Origin: Bacillota bacterium
GTDB lineage: Bacteria; Bacillota_A; Clostridia; Christensenellales; Aristaeellaceae
Assembly (NCBI GenBank): GCA_023421735.1
Contig: JAEZSP010000070.1
Span: 1 to 64,000 of the forward strand
Length of the DNA: 64,000 nt
Direction: 5' to 3'
Shown here: positions 15,141-23,292 of the stretch, in pieces
Numbering within the stretch: the first letter of the stretch is position 1
Layout: every line of letters begins with the position of its first letter
Made by a program: the position numbers and the translations under genes
Notes under the pieces: model-generated
What the model was told of the DNA's origin: nothing
Database searches by the model: none
What the model saw: only the letters and a program-made list of their open reading frames with translations

Positions 15141-18110
15141 TTAATCAGAAACCGATGTCGGAGGATTACAATAGCCGCAGTCGCTATATCCGTGCGCGAG
15201 GGCGTACTGAAGCGTCACGGCAGTTCCGTTTTTCATGCCCGCTTCGTCGCATGTGGCCGACGTATGATATAGATACGAGCTGGAATCGCCCGACAGATCG
15301 ATATAGACCTTGGTGTCCGCAGGCGCGGATGAATCCTCTCCCCCGCTGCCCGGATCCCCGGTGCTTTCACCCGTCACGCAGACAGGGCAGGCCTTCATGC
15401 CATAGGCAAGCGCCTCGGCAAGCGTTCCGGAAACCGCTCCCGTACCGGCGTGCGCAGCGTCAAAGTGATACGTGCCCGAGCCAGGAACCGCGTACACTTT
15501 TTTCGCAGCCGACGCCGCGCAATCCGGGCAAGCCTTCAGCCCGTAATTGAGCGCCGTTTCGAGCGTGACCGTTCCGGTCGTGCCCGATATGTTGGTGCAA
15601 TTCGACTTCGTGTGGAAGTACTTTCCGGTTGCGGTCACGTAAACGTCGATGCCGGACGTGCCGGAGGTGAACTTATGGGAGTTGGTCCGCTCCTCACTCG
15701 AGTCCGTATTCGTCACGCAATTTGGGCATGGCTTGAACCCATAGGCCAGCGCCTGATCAAGCGTGCCCTTGTAGGCGGAACTGCCCGCATCGCTGGACGA
15801 ATAGTGGTAATACTTGCCGCCCTTGGTGGCGTAAACCGTCTTATTGCCGGCAGCCGCGCACACGGGACAGGCGCTCTTGCCGTAATTAAGCGCGGTCTCA
15901 AGCGTGATTTTGATCGGCGTGCCCGTGATGTTTGAGCAGTTGGCGTTCGTATGGTAATACTTGCCCGCTGCGGTCGCGTACACATTGATCCCAGACGTTC
16001 CGGAGACGTACTTGCCCGAGGAAGATGTGTCGTCCGAACTCGTGGCGTAGCAAATCGGGCATTTCTTGAGTCCATGGACGAGCGCCTGCGCAAGCGTTCC
16101 CTTGACGGGGTTTGTCATGCCGGAGCATGTGGAAATTTTATGGTAGTAGGCATTCCCCTTCTGCGCGTACACGGTGTCGTTTGCACTCGATGCGCACACC
16201 GGGCACGGCTCTTTGCCGTCGTCGATCGCCTGTTCAAGGAGCACCTTGGTTGCGCCATCCTCTATCTTGGAACAGTCCTGTTTCGTATGATAGTATTTTC
16301 CGTTTTCGGTCGCGTAGACGTACACGCCCGAATAGCCGCTGTTGGCGTCATCCGTGCCGTCGGTATTGGACGTGTCGGTATCGGACGTGTCGGCGTTTGA
16401 CGCGCTCCAGCACTTCGGGCACGCCGTGAAGCCATAGGCCAGCGCCTGGGCGAGCGTCGTTTCCTTGGCGTCCGTCATCCCGGAGCATGTGGCATACGAG
16501 TGGTAGTACTTTCCGCCCACGGTCGCATAGACCTTCTTGTCGGCAGAAGCCGCACAGATCGGACAGGCTTCACGCCCCTCCTTAATCATGGACAGAAGCG
16601 TGACCTTCTTTGCATCCTTCATGCCCGAACACGTGGCGTTCGTATGATAATACTTGCCGCCGTCTGTCGCATACACGTAAACGGTGTTCTCTGTCGTCGT
16701 TGTCGTCTCGCTGCTGGTGGAATAGAAGTCATCCGTCACACAGACGGGACACTTTTTCTTTCCGAGCACGAGCGCCGCAGCGAGCGTAATGCTCTTCGCA
16801 TTTTTCATGCCCGAACAGGTTGGGTCCGTATGATAATACGTGCCGCTTTCCGTGGCATAGACCTGCTTATTGGCGCCCGCCGCACAGACGGGACAGCCGG
16901 ATTTACCACTCTGCAGCGCCGCAAGCAGCGTGACCTTTTTCGCACCGGTCATGCCGGAACAGTCGCTCTTTGTATGGTAATATTGGCCGTTCGTCGTCAT
17001 GTAGACGTAGACGCCGCTCTTGTCGTTTCGAATGCTCGAAAGATACTTCTGGCTTGCCGTTTTGCTGGTACTCGAGGAATTGGAAGTCGAGGACGTCTGT
17101 GTGCCGCCCGCACAGACGGGACAGGCGGTCTTCCCTTCCGCCACGGCCTTTTCCTTTGTATAGACGACCGCGTTTTTCATGCCGGAGCAGAACTTATCCG
17201 TATGGTAATACTGGCCGTCTGCCGTGGCGTAATAGACCGTATCATCCGTCGCGCCGATACACAGCGGGCAGGCCGTCTGATTGCGGTTGCGCGCAGCCGC
17301 GACGGTCATCGCGGTGACTGATACGCCGGCTTCGATGTTTGAACAGTTCGGGTCGCTGTGGTAGTAAAGCCCCGTTTGCGGGCTGTACACGAGCGTCGTG
17401 TCTGTAACGGCATCCCCCGTCGTTGTCGAACCCGAATCCGCAAGCGGCGTTGCCGTGGGCGTAAGGTCGAGGTCGGTCGACGTGTCGCCGCCAAGGCTGC
17501 TCAGGTCACTCGTGGGTTCTGCGGACGGTTCAACCGTGATCGCTACCGTAGGCGCAGTCGTAACAAGCGACATTTGCGGCTGTACGGACGTATCGTTGCT
17601 GCCGCCGAATATCTTTGAAAAAATCAGAATCAATAGAACGATGAACCAGACCGCTGACACAGCCGAAAGTCCCGTGCGAATTTTGAAATCGTAGCGATTC
17701 TGCTGCCATAGTAGGTAGATGCCCAGCGGCGGAAGCACGACCAAAAGCGCAAGCACGATCCATTGATTGTTTTCTATGTATTCCATGACAGGGCCGGCGG
17801 GTACGCGCGGCTCATCGCCATGATCATAGCCGTCTTCACCATCATAATACCCGTCCGGCGCATCGACATAGCCGTCGTTTGCCGCATAGTCGTCTGCGCG
17901 GTAATCGGAATCATCCGCGCGTGCATCGTCATATGGCTGTTCGTCATACGGCCGTTCGTCATAGGGGTACTGGGCGTAAGCGTCGTTCCCATCGTCCTGC
18001 GAAGTTTCCTTTTCAAACGAGATGCGTTTGATCTCACCTTCACCCCAGCGATAGGCGAAGCCATGCTTGGAAAGGTTGAACTTCAGTTTTCCTATTTTAT
18101 GCGTTGCCAT
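15141..18110 (-). CDS. Membrane-anchored protein with 13 HxxxxC...CxxC repeats
   Basis: I know no name for this 989-residue protein. Residues 1-35 form a compact start (KIGKLKFNLSKHGFAYRWG). Residues ~36-105 are Asp/Tyr-rich low complexity. Two membrane helices follow (about 112-132 and 145-166), then a Thr/Pro/Ser linker. Residues ~230-985 hold 13 repeats of about 45-60 residues built on YYHT....CSGM...TL..AL..G...CPVC. Eleven keep the His, the first Cys and the CxxC; repeats 10 and 12 have lost the first Cys, and repeat 12 also shifts the His. Similar single motifs occur at the C-terminus of some ComEC-type and nuclease proteins and look like zinc sites. RBS GAGGTGG precedes the ATG. Function unknown; metal binding or a redox or adhesive stalk would fit. 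Confidence 0.85.
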   Translation of the reverse strand: MATHKIGKLKFNLSKHGFAYRWGEGEIKRISFEKETSQDDGNDAYAQYPYDERPYDEQPYDDARADDSDYRADDYAANDGYVDAPDGYYDGEDGYDHGDEPRVPAGPVMEYIENNQWIVLALLVVLPPLGIYLLWQQNRYDFKIRTGLSAVSAVWFIVLLILIFSKIFGGSNDTSVQPQMSLVTTAPTVAITVEPSAEPTSDLSSLGGDTSTDLDLTPTATPLADSGSTTTGDAVTDTTLVYSPQTGLYYHSDPNCSNIEAGVSVTAMTVAAARNRNQTACPLCIGATDDTVYYATADGQYYHTDKFCSGMKNAVVYTKEKAVAEGKTACPVCAGGTQTSSTSNSSSTSKTASQKYLSSIRNDKSGVYVYMTTNGQYYHTKSDCSGMTGAKKVTLLAALQSGKSGCPVCAAGANKQVYATESGTYYHTDPTCSGMKNAKSITLAAALVLGKKKCPVCVTDDFYSTSSETTTTTENTVYVYATDGGKYYHTNATCSGMKDAKKVTLLSMIKEGREACPICAASADKKVYATVGGKYYHSYATCSGMTDAKETTLAQALAYGFTACPKCWSASNADTSDTDTSNTDGTDDANSGYSGVYVYATENGKYYHTKQDCSKIEDGATKVLLEQAIDDGKEPCPVCASSANDTVYAQKGNAYYHKISTCSGMTNPVKGTLAQALVHGLKKCPICYATSSDDTSSSGKYVSGTSGINVYATAAGKYYHTNANCSNITGTPIKITLETALNYGKSACPVCAAAGNKTVYATKGGKYYHYSSSDAGSSAYKGTLDQALAYGFKPCPNCVTNTDSSEERTNSHKFTSGTSGIDVYVTATGKYFHTKSNCTNISGTTGTVTLETALNYGLKACPDCAASAAKKVYAVPGSGTYHFDAAHAGTGAVSGTLAEALAYGMKACPVCVTGESTGDPGSGGEDSSAPADTKVYIDLSGDSSSYLYHTSATCDEAGMKNGTAVTLQYALAHGYSDCGYCNPPTSVSD

Positions 18111-18348
18111 TCGATTTCCACCTCATCGGAGACGCGTTGTGCGCTCTATACCGCCATCCATAACATGCGATACACATATTAAGTTTACATCATAAACACC
18201 CCGGCGTCAATCGCTCGGATGCGAAAAAATGTGCCTGAATTGAGAAGAATCACGCATTTATGTCATATTATCGTCATATTCAATCCCCCGTTTACTACTA
18301 AACTTTGAACTTTGTTTCAAATGTTTGAAAAAAGGTATCATTTCTTCA

Positions 18349-18378
18349 TTGCCTTTCAGGCTAGATTTATGATATAAT
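18349..18378 (+). promoter_or_regulatory. Promoter in the 18111-18417 divergent region, facing capA-like gene
   Basis: -10 TATAAT (18373-18378) and a -35-like TTGCCT (18349-18354), 18 nt apart, lie 40 bases upstream of the capA-like ATG. The rest of the 307-bp gap (18111-18348) is AT-rich, with repeated GTCATATT blocks at 18260-18280, and must hold the divergent promoter for the repeat protein, which I cannot place. No gene is seen in it. Confidence 0.55.
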
Positions 18379-18417
18379 CCCCCTATACATATACGGTTTT
18401 TACCGGAGGTGCATTCC

Positions 18418-19743
18418 ATGAAACTGGGCAAAGGCGGAATTCATATCGGGCGATATCGCGTAACGCCGCTTGGGGTTACGGTTTTTGGTGCGACCCTACT
18501 TGCGCTCGCCATCATCGCCGTCATTATTGTCTTGAATCACATGTCGGCTGATCCCACGATAACGATTGCGGGTACCGATCAGACAGGCGACGCACAAAAA
18601 GAGGGCCAGACGGTGATTACCGCCTTTACGCCGACGCCGATGCCAACCCTGCAAACGACGGCTGAGCCGACCCCGGAACCGGAACCTACGCCCGCTTCCG
18701 CGCGCATTCGCTTCATCGGCGAAATCTCCGCGGACACGAATGTGCTCACGGCAGCGCAGCAAGAGGACGGGAGCTATGATTTTTCCTCCATGTTCAGCAT
18801 GATTGCGGGTGCGGTGAGCGACGCCGACTACACGGTTGGCGATGTCGAAGGCTCAATGGGCGGCATCGGTGAGGGATACTCGGGCAAAAAGGACTATAAC
18901 ACGCCGGAATCGATCATCCCAAATCTTAAGGACGCAGGCGTCGACATGCTTGCGCTTGCAAACGATCACGCGCTCGACGCATTCTTCGAGGGACTTCTCG
19001 ACACGCTCAAGAATTGCACCGAGGCCGGGATGGCTTACGCGGGCGCGGCCTCAACCCAGGAAGAGCACGACACGCCGAACATCGTTGAGATCAACGGCAT
19101 TCAGGTCTGCTTCCTGAATTATACGACCACGCTGAACTCCAAGGAGAAGTCGACAAGCGAGGATGCGATCATATACGGCGTAAACCTCGCATCCAAGTCG
19201 AATGCGTCGGCGGACGTCGAGGCGGCGCGCGCCGCGGGCGCGGATGTCATCGTTGCGATTGTGAGCTGGGGCGAAGACGGCTCCACCAAGACGACAGACG
19301 TGCAGAAGAAAGTTGCGAAAGTGCTCACGGGCGCCGGAGTCGATGTGATCATCGGATACGGCCCGCGCGTGATTCAGCCCGTCTACTGGCTTGAGGAGAA
19401 GGACAGCGACGGGAACGTGACCCACAGAACGCTGTGTGCGACGTCGCTTGGAACCTTCCTCTCCGATTCCTCCGATAAATATCAGGATTTCGGTACGATC
19501 TTCGAATTCACGATTCAGGAGGGGGACGACGGAAGCTTCGCGGTTGAGAGCCCCGTGAGCATTCCCACCTATGTATGGCGCATGACGGACGGCGACAAAA
19601 CCGACTATCACGTACTCGCCTGCGGCGAATGGCTCGAGGAACAGCCGGAAGGCATGTCGGATACGGATTATGCACGGATGCGGGAAATCTGGGATAACAT
19701 CGGAACGATACTGACCGATACGACGAAAATCGAAGCAAACTAA
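18418..19743 (+). CDS. CapA-family (poly-gamma-glutamate synthesis type) exported protein
   Basis: The 441-residue protein starts with one membrane anchor (about 20-42), a Thr/Pro/Glu linker (about 70-95), then a CapA-type metallophosphatase-like domain. Domain motifs include YTVGDVEGSMGG, LANDHALDAFFEG (the usual NH.LD block, here with DH), NYTTTLNS and the GADVIVAIVSWGED segment. CapA/PgsA proteins take part in making or anchoring surface polymers; many clostridial members work apart from any capsule operon, as here. The ATG at 18418 follows GGAGGTG; it is divergent from the repeat protein and ends in a good terminator. Confidence 0.85.
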   Translation: MKLGKGGIHIGRYRVTPLGVTVFGATLLALAIIAVIIVLNHMSADPTITIAGTDQTGDAQKEGQTVITAFTPTPMPTLQTTAEPTPEPEPTPASARIRFIGEISADTNVLTAAQQEDGSYDFSSMFSMIAGAVSDADYTVGDVEGSMGGIGEGYSGKKDYNTPESIIPNLKDAGVDMLALANDHALDAFFEGLLDTLKNCTEAGMAYAGAASTQEEHDTPNIVEINGIQVCFLNYTTTLNSKEKSTSEDAIIYGVNLASKSNASADVEAARAAGADVIVAIVSWGEDGSTKTTDVQKKVAKVLTGAGVDVIIGYGPRVIQPVYWLEEKDSDGNVTHRTLCATSLGTFLSDSSDKYQDFGTIFEFTIQEGDDGSFAVESPVSIPTYVWRMTDGDKTDYHVLACGEWLEEQPEGMSDTDYARMREIWDNIGTILTDTTKIEAN

Positions 19744-19756
19744 TTCCATATAAGAA

Positions 19757-19787
19757 AACCGGTCTCCCCTGTAGAGGCCGGTTTTTT
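19757..19787 (+). terminator. Rho-independent terminator after capA-like gene
   Basis: Stem AACCGG.CTC / GAG.CCGGTT with a CCCTGTA loop and a run of six T. It lies 14 bases after the stop codon. The stem can also serve the convergent MazG-like gene. Confidence 0.8.
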
Positions 19788-19798
19788 CACGGTTTGGG

Positions 19799-20107
19799 CT
19801 ATGATTCTTCCTTGCGCATATGCCCATTTCCGAGCGGGCGATATTTACGGTTCCTGTTTGTTTCCATCTTCTTCAGAATCTCGCTTTCCAGATCGACGCC
19901 CGCGATCTCGGAAAGGCCCAACAGATAGATGGCGACATCCGCAAGCTCCTCGGCAAACGCCTCTTTTGTTTCGAGCGCAAAGGCGTGGTATGCCTCGCCG
20001 AGTTCCGTCAGAATCAGGCAGAATTCCATTTCCATATTTGTGACGTTGAATCCGTGCGCGAGCTTGTTTTCATAGACCTTTTTCTGCAGTTCCTTCAGAT
20101 CAACCAT
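19799..20107 (-). CDS. MazG-like nucleotide pyrophosphohydrolase
   Basis: This 102-residue all-alpha protein has the MazG pattern of acidic metal ligands: LTELGEAYHAF near residue 35 and EELADVAIYLLGLSEI near residue 55. Such enzymes hydrolyse NTPs or dNTPs to the monophosphate and PPi, often as house-cleaners. Its start overlaps the end of the upstream GNAT gene by 8 nt, so the two are coupled. It is unrelated in sequence to the second MazG-type gene at 55688. Confidence 0.82.
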   Translation of the reverse strand: MVDLKELQKKVYENKLAHGFNVTNMEMEFCLILTELGEAYHAFALETKEAFAEELADVAIYLLGLSEIAGVDLESEILKKMETNRNRKYRPLGNGHMRKEES

Positions 20108-20615
20108 TCTCGCACGCCTCGCAGTCCCCCTCGCAGTTCGCGCAGGCCTTATGACCGCCGCAGCTGCCTTCGAGATTGATTTGGCCGCCCGATACCCCCA
20201 TCATGCGATGCGGGCAACCCTCATCATCGATGACATCGCCATAAGGCACAAAGCCATAGCGCGTATAAAAGCCGACGCGCTCCACCTGGGCAGAGAGCAC
20301 AACCGAGCCTGCGTTCAGTTCCTGCGCGCGATTGAGCAGCATGCGCATGATGAAATCGCCGATGCCCTTCCCCCGCCAATCTTTGAGAACGCACACGCGC
20401 CCGATGGTCAGCCGATCGCCCTTGACGATCAATCTGCCTGTGCCGACCGGCGTATCGTCATCATAAACGAGGGCGTACATGGCCATTGCGTCATACGCAT
20501 CGGGTTCGCTGCCGGATGAAAAACCCTGTTCGTCGACAAAAACAGCGCGCCGGATGGCGATCACGCTTGTTGAATCATCCTTTGACGTGAGATAAACGCC
20601 TCGAATCACATGCAT
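20100..20615 (-). CDS. GNAT acetyltransferase with a cysteine-rich C-terminal tail
   Basis: The 171-residue protein has a GNAT core: RRAVFVDEQGF near the start, VCVLKDWRGKGIGDFIMR for the CoA loop, and GFYTRYGFVPYGDVIDDEGCPH, like the ElaA/YjcF branch. The last 20 residues carry four cysteines in CGGHKACANCEGDCEACENG (five Cys counting from the CGG), resembling an Fe-S or zinc site. I do not know this tail from other GNATs. ATG at 20615 has AAAGGTGG 3 nt upstream. A promoter is seen just before it. Confidence 0.82.
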   Translation of the reverse strand: MHVIRGVYLTSKDDSTSVIAIRRAVFVDEQGFSSGSEPDAYDAMAMYALVYDDDTPVGTGRLIVKGDRLTIGRVCVLKDWRGKGIGDFIMRMLLNRAQELNAGSVVLSAQVERVGFYTRYGFVPYGDVIDDEGCPHRMMGVSGGQINLEGSCGGHKACANCEGDCEACENG

Positions 20616-20634
20616 ACCACCTTTCACACATGCC

Positions 20635-20663
20635 ATTATAACACATGTACACAGCACTGAAAA
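20635..20663 (-). promoter_or_regulatory. Promoter for the GNAT-MazG pair
   Basis: On the minus strand -10 TATAAT (20635-20640) stands 17 nt from a -35 of TTTTCA (20658-20663, 4/6 match). The start codon is 20 bases further on. Confidence 0.55.
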
Positions 20664-20749
20664 CCACCGGAAGGGTACAAATCGCGCTTCGTAATCGCAT
20701 AGGGCGGGCTGGCTTGGTCCGTGTTTCCAGATTATTCCGGGGAGATTTG

Positions 20750-20780
20750 GGAATTGGCCCGACGGAAAAAAGCAATACTA
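20750..20780 (+). promoter_or_regulatory. Possible forespore-type (sigma F/G) promoter before the coat-type genes
   Basis: GGAATT (20750-20755), an 18-nt spacer and AATACTA (20774-20780) resemble the sigma-G pattern (GnATA...CATACTA). It lies 34 bases upstream of the first small coat-type gene. The match is partial, so this is a suggestion only. Confidence 0.3.
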
Positions 20781-20814
20781 GTGCCGGAGTTTGGACACGG
20801 AAAGGAGTAATCAC

Positions 20815-21000
20815 ATGTCTCAGTTGAACCAAATTGAACTTCAGAACCTCCGCCACATAATCGGAGAGCATGACACGGCATTTCAGAAGATGCAGACCTA
20901 CGCCGAACAGTCCCAGGATCCGCAGGTGAAGGCCTTCTTCCAGAAATCGGCACAGGATGCCCAGAGCACGAAGCAGCAGCTCATGACGTTTTTGCAGTAA
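20815..21000 (+). CDS. Small helical protein paired with CotF-like gene
   Basis: The 61-residue, Gln-rich helical protein (QNLRHIIGEHDTAFQKM ... AFFQKSAQDAQSTKQQLM) is probably a coat-associated partner of the next gene. ATG at 20815 has AAAGGAG 7 nt upstream; a reading frame starting at 20791 lacks an RBS. Pairs of such short proteins beside CotF-like genes occur in clostridia as I recall. It could form a two-helix ferritin/CotF-like fold. Its exact role is unknown. Confidence 0.72.
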   Translation: MSQLNQIELQNLRHIIGEHDTAFQKMQTYAEQSQDPQVKAFFQKSAQDAQSTKQQLMTFLQ

Positions 21001-21012
21001 GGAGGAATCCCC

Positions 21013-21261
21013 ATGTTTCAGGAAAAGGCAATGGTCAACGATGCACTTGGCTCCGTCAAGAGCAGCCTAACCGCATACGCGAACACCATCTCCGAATGCG
21101 CAAACCCGCAGCTGCGCAGCACCATCCAGCAGATTCGCAACAAATGCGAAGCCTCGCAGTACGAACTTTACAAGCTTGCGGAGACCAAGGGATACTATAA
21201 GCCCGCCATTATGGCAAAGGACGACGAAGTGCAGCAGACGAAGCAGCAGCTTCAGGGTTAA
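21013..21261 (+). CDS. Spore coat protein of the CotF family
   Basis: The 82-residue protein follows the CotF pattern: FQEKAMVNDALGSVKSSLTAYA, ANPQLRSTIQQIRNKCE and SQYELYKLAETKGYYKPA. CotF is a structural protein of the spore coat; many clostridia carry short single-domain versions like this. It starts 12 bp after the previous gene with its own GGAGG. A strong terminator follows, so the two small genes form a complete bicistronic unit. Confidence 0.85.
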   Translation: MFQEKAMVNDALGSVKSSLTAYANTISECANPQLRSTIQQIRNKCEASQYELYKLAETKGYYKPAIMAKDDEVQQTKQQLQG

Positions 21262-21270
21262 CACGGCACC

Positions 21271-21303
21271 CCGGCGCTCTCGCAAGAGGGCGTCGGTTTT
21301 TTT
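21271..21303 (+). terminator. Rho-independent terminator after the CotF-like gene
   Basis: An 11-bp stem (two G-U pairs), CCGGCGCTCTC / GAGGGCGTCGG, closed by a GCAA tetraloop and followed by seven T. Confidence 0.92.
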
Positions 21304-21384
21304 GTTGACTTTGTGGCTTTTTTGCGCTAATATCGAAGTGTAAGTGTTGATATAGAAGGGAGAACTGAAAAGGAGGGATTTCAC

Positions 21385-22089
21385 ATGAAGCGAAAATCAC
21401 TGATCCTCATCCTGTCCTTTCTGCTGATCGCGGTTTCGTTCAACGGCGCCTTCGCGATGGGCAAACTGGTCTCGACGCAGGAAAGCCTGATCGTCATTCC
21501 TTACTACGACAACTACTATAACGGATATGTGTTCGCAGAACTGACAAACAGCGGCGACAAGCCCGTTGAATTCTCAAGCGGGCTGATGGAACTGTTCGAT
21601 CCAGACGGGAACAGCCTCTCCTCCACCGATCTCTACTATTGTTATCCACCCGTTCTGCAACCCGGGGAGACGGGGTACGTGTACGGTTACAGCTACCTCG
21701 AGGTTGATGGCCCTGATATGATCGACGACTACATGCTGTCGGTCACCGGACAGGGCACCATTTCACAGACCGTGCTGCGGCTCACGGCCGAGGCGCGCAT
21801 TGAGGAAGTCGAAGAATACTACGATACATATCACTACCTCGTCGCAGACATTCAGAACACGTTCGATCAACCGCTGACATCCTTCGAAATCGTCTTTGCC
21901 GTAAAGGACGAAGCAGGCGCACTTCTCTTCGTGATGTCGTCGAGTTGGAGCGGATACAACGTCGGCGTTCTGCCGGGTTCGTCCGTCGAATTCCGGGAAC
22001 AGATGAGTTCCGACCTGATGACCTACCTGGAAGAGAACGAAATCGTACCTGCGACCGTGGAAGCAATCGTCTATAACATACAGTACTGA
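21385..22089 (+). CDS. Secreted protein with two beta-sandwich (FxLYD-like) modules
   Basis: I do not recognise this 234-residue protein by name. A signal peptide (1-24, cut near AFA-MG) is followed by two related halves. Each has a phrase about how a quantity is expressed next to others: YVFAELTNSGDKPVEFSS in the first, YLVADIQNTFDQPLTSFEIVF in the second. This is the pattern of FxLYD/DUF3426-like domains, which are extracellular beta-sandwiches. RBS AAGGAGG is 8-9 nt before the ATG. It stands alone between two terminators. Confidence 0.72.
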   Translation: MKRKSLILILSFLLIAVSFNGAFAMGKLVSTQESLIVIPYYDNYYNGYVFAELTNSGDKPVEFSSGLMELFDPDGNSLSSTDLYYCYPPVLQPGETGYVYGYSYLEVDGPDMIDDYMLSVTGQGTISQTVLRLTAEARIEEVEEYYDTYHYLVADIQNTFDQPLTSFEIVFAVKDEAGALLFVMSSSWSGYNVGVLPGSSVEFREQMSSDLMTYLEENEIVPATVEAIVYNIQY

Positions 22090-22105
22090 CCGCAACGCAT
22101 TTGAT

Positions 22106-22131
22106 GAAGGAGGCGGTTAACCGCCTCCTTC
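22106..22131. terminator. Palindromic hairpin between convergent genes
   Basis: An 11-bp perfect stem GAAGGAGGCGG / CCGCCTCCTTC with a TTAA loop, 17 bases after the upstream stop. The T-tract is short on both strands, so it may be a weak two-way terminator. Confidence 0.6.
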
Positions 22132-22240
22132 CCCTTTGCCGATTGGCTCCGTCGGATGATCCTGAAAACGTGAACGCACTCCCCCTCTACCTACCTGGCC
22201 TGTGGCTTTGTGATGACATCGGTCGTCCAGTATGACCGGG

Positions 22241-23086
22241 TTACACAGACCGAAAGCCCTTGCCGATGACCTCGCTGGTATTGGAAATGAAGATGAATGC
22301 GTGGCGGTCGATTTTGCGCACCTCGTTTTTGAGCGCGAGCGCCTCGCCGCGCCTGCACGCCGTGAAGACGAGCTTGCGATCCTCTCCGGTGAACGCGCCG
22401 CGCCCATCGACCACGGTGGCCGAGTGATTGAGCGTCTTGATGATATATTCGCAGACCTCATGCGGCGCGGTTGTGACGATGGTGAAGTACTTGCACAGGT
22501 TGATCGACTCGATGACGGAATCGATAAGAAAAGCTTTCATCAGAAGACCGAGTACCGAGAACAGGCACGTTTCGATGCCAAACACAAACACCGACGAGAG
22601 CGCGATGAAGGAGTCGCTGATGAGCAGCGCCTTGCCGATATTGATGTTCGTATATTTTTTGAGGATCATGGCGACGACATCCGTTCCGCCGGATGACGCG
22701 TCAAGGTTGAACATGATTGCCGATCCGACCGCCGGCAAAAGGATTGCGAACGCGAGCTCGAGGAGGGGTTGGGTCGTAAACGGCGCGGTCATGGGATAGA
22801 CCTTCTCAAGCAGCCAAATCACAAAGGAATACACGACCGTACAATACACCGTGCGCAGTGTAAACCCCCGCCCGAGAACGAACAGTCCCACCACAAGCAG
22901 CGAATAGTTGATAATCATCATGAGCGTGCCGGGAGAGAGGCGCGGCAGAAGATTACCGAGGATGATCGAGATGCCGCTCACGCCGCCGGTTGTAAAATGG
23001 TTCGGAAATTTGAAGAAATAAACGCCGACGGACAAGAGGAGCGTCCCGAACGTGAGCATCATGTAATCCTTGACCAGTTTTTGCAT
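22241..23086 (-). CDS. YitT/DUF2179-family membrane protein
   Basis: The 281-residue protein has five to six membrane helices (about 8-175), with the family signatures FPNHFTTGGVSGISI and FNLDASSGGTDVVAMI. It ends in a soluble DUF2179 domain (about 200-281) with GAFTGEDRKLVFTACRR. YitT proteins are common in Firmicutes; their transport role is not defined. ATG at 23086 is favoured (AGGGAG 9 nt upstream) over the one at 23104. It has no close operon partner. Confidence 0.88.
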   Translation of the reverse strand: MQKLVKDYMMLTFGTLLLSVGVYFFKFPNHFTTGGVSGISIILGNLLPRLSPGTLMMIINYSLLVVGLFVLGRGFTLRTVYCTVVYSFVIWLLEKVYPMTAPFTTQPLLELAFAILLPAVGSAIMFNLDASSGGTDVVAMILKKYTNINIGKALLISDSFIALSSVFVFGIETCLFSVLGLLMKAFLIDSVIESINLCKYFTIVTTAPHEVCEYIIKTLNHSATVVDGRGAFTGEDRKLVFTACRRGEALALKNEVRKIDRHAFIFISNTSEVIGKGFRSV

Positions 23087-23217
23087 AAACCAATTCTCCC
23101 TCATGGAGCATCTGAATTCCGCCCGTCATTATAGCCCCGTAGGCGCGAGAAATCAAGCATCACCTGTAAATTTTCACGCATCGCTTGTCATTTTTTCACC
23201 CATATCCCTTCATAAGA

Positions 23218-23246
23218 TTGAAATAATTCGCAAATTATGGTATCTT
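23218..23246 (+). promoter_or_regulatory. Promoter for the L,D-transpeptidase operon
   Basis: -35 TTGAAA (23218-23223), 17-nt spacer, -10 TATCTT (23241-23246). The transcript would start about 40 bases before the ATG at 23293. Confidence 0.6.
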
Positions 23247-23292
23247 ATTTATAAGTACATGGCGCACATACGCGCCACCTGGAGGACGCGGA

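Noticed and set aside
15141..18110. CRISPR-like periodic pattern
   Set aside because: The period belongs to a translated protein repeat that varies at codon level; there are no identical DNA repeats with spacers.
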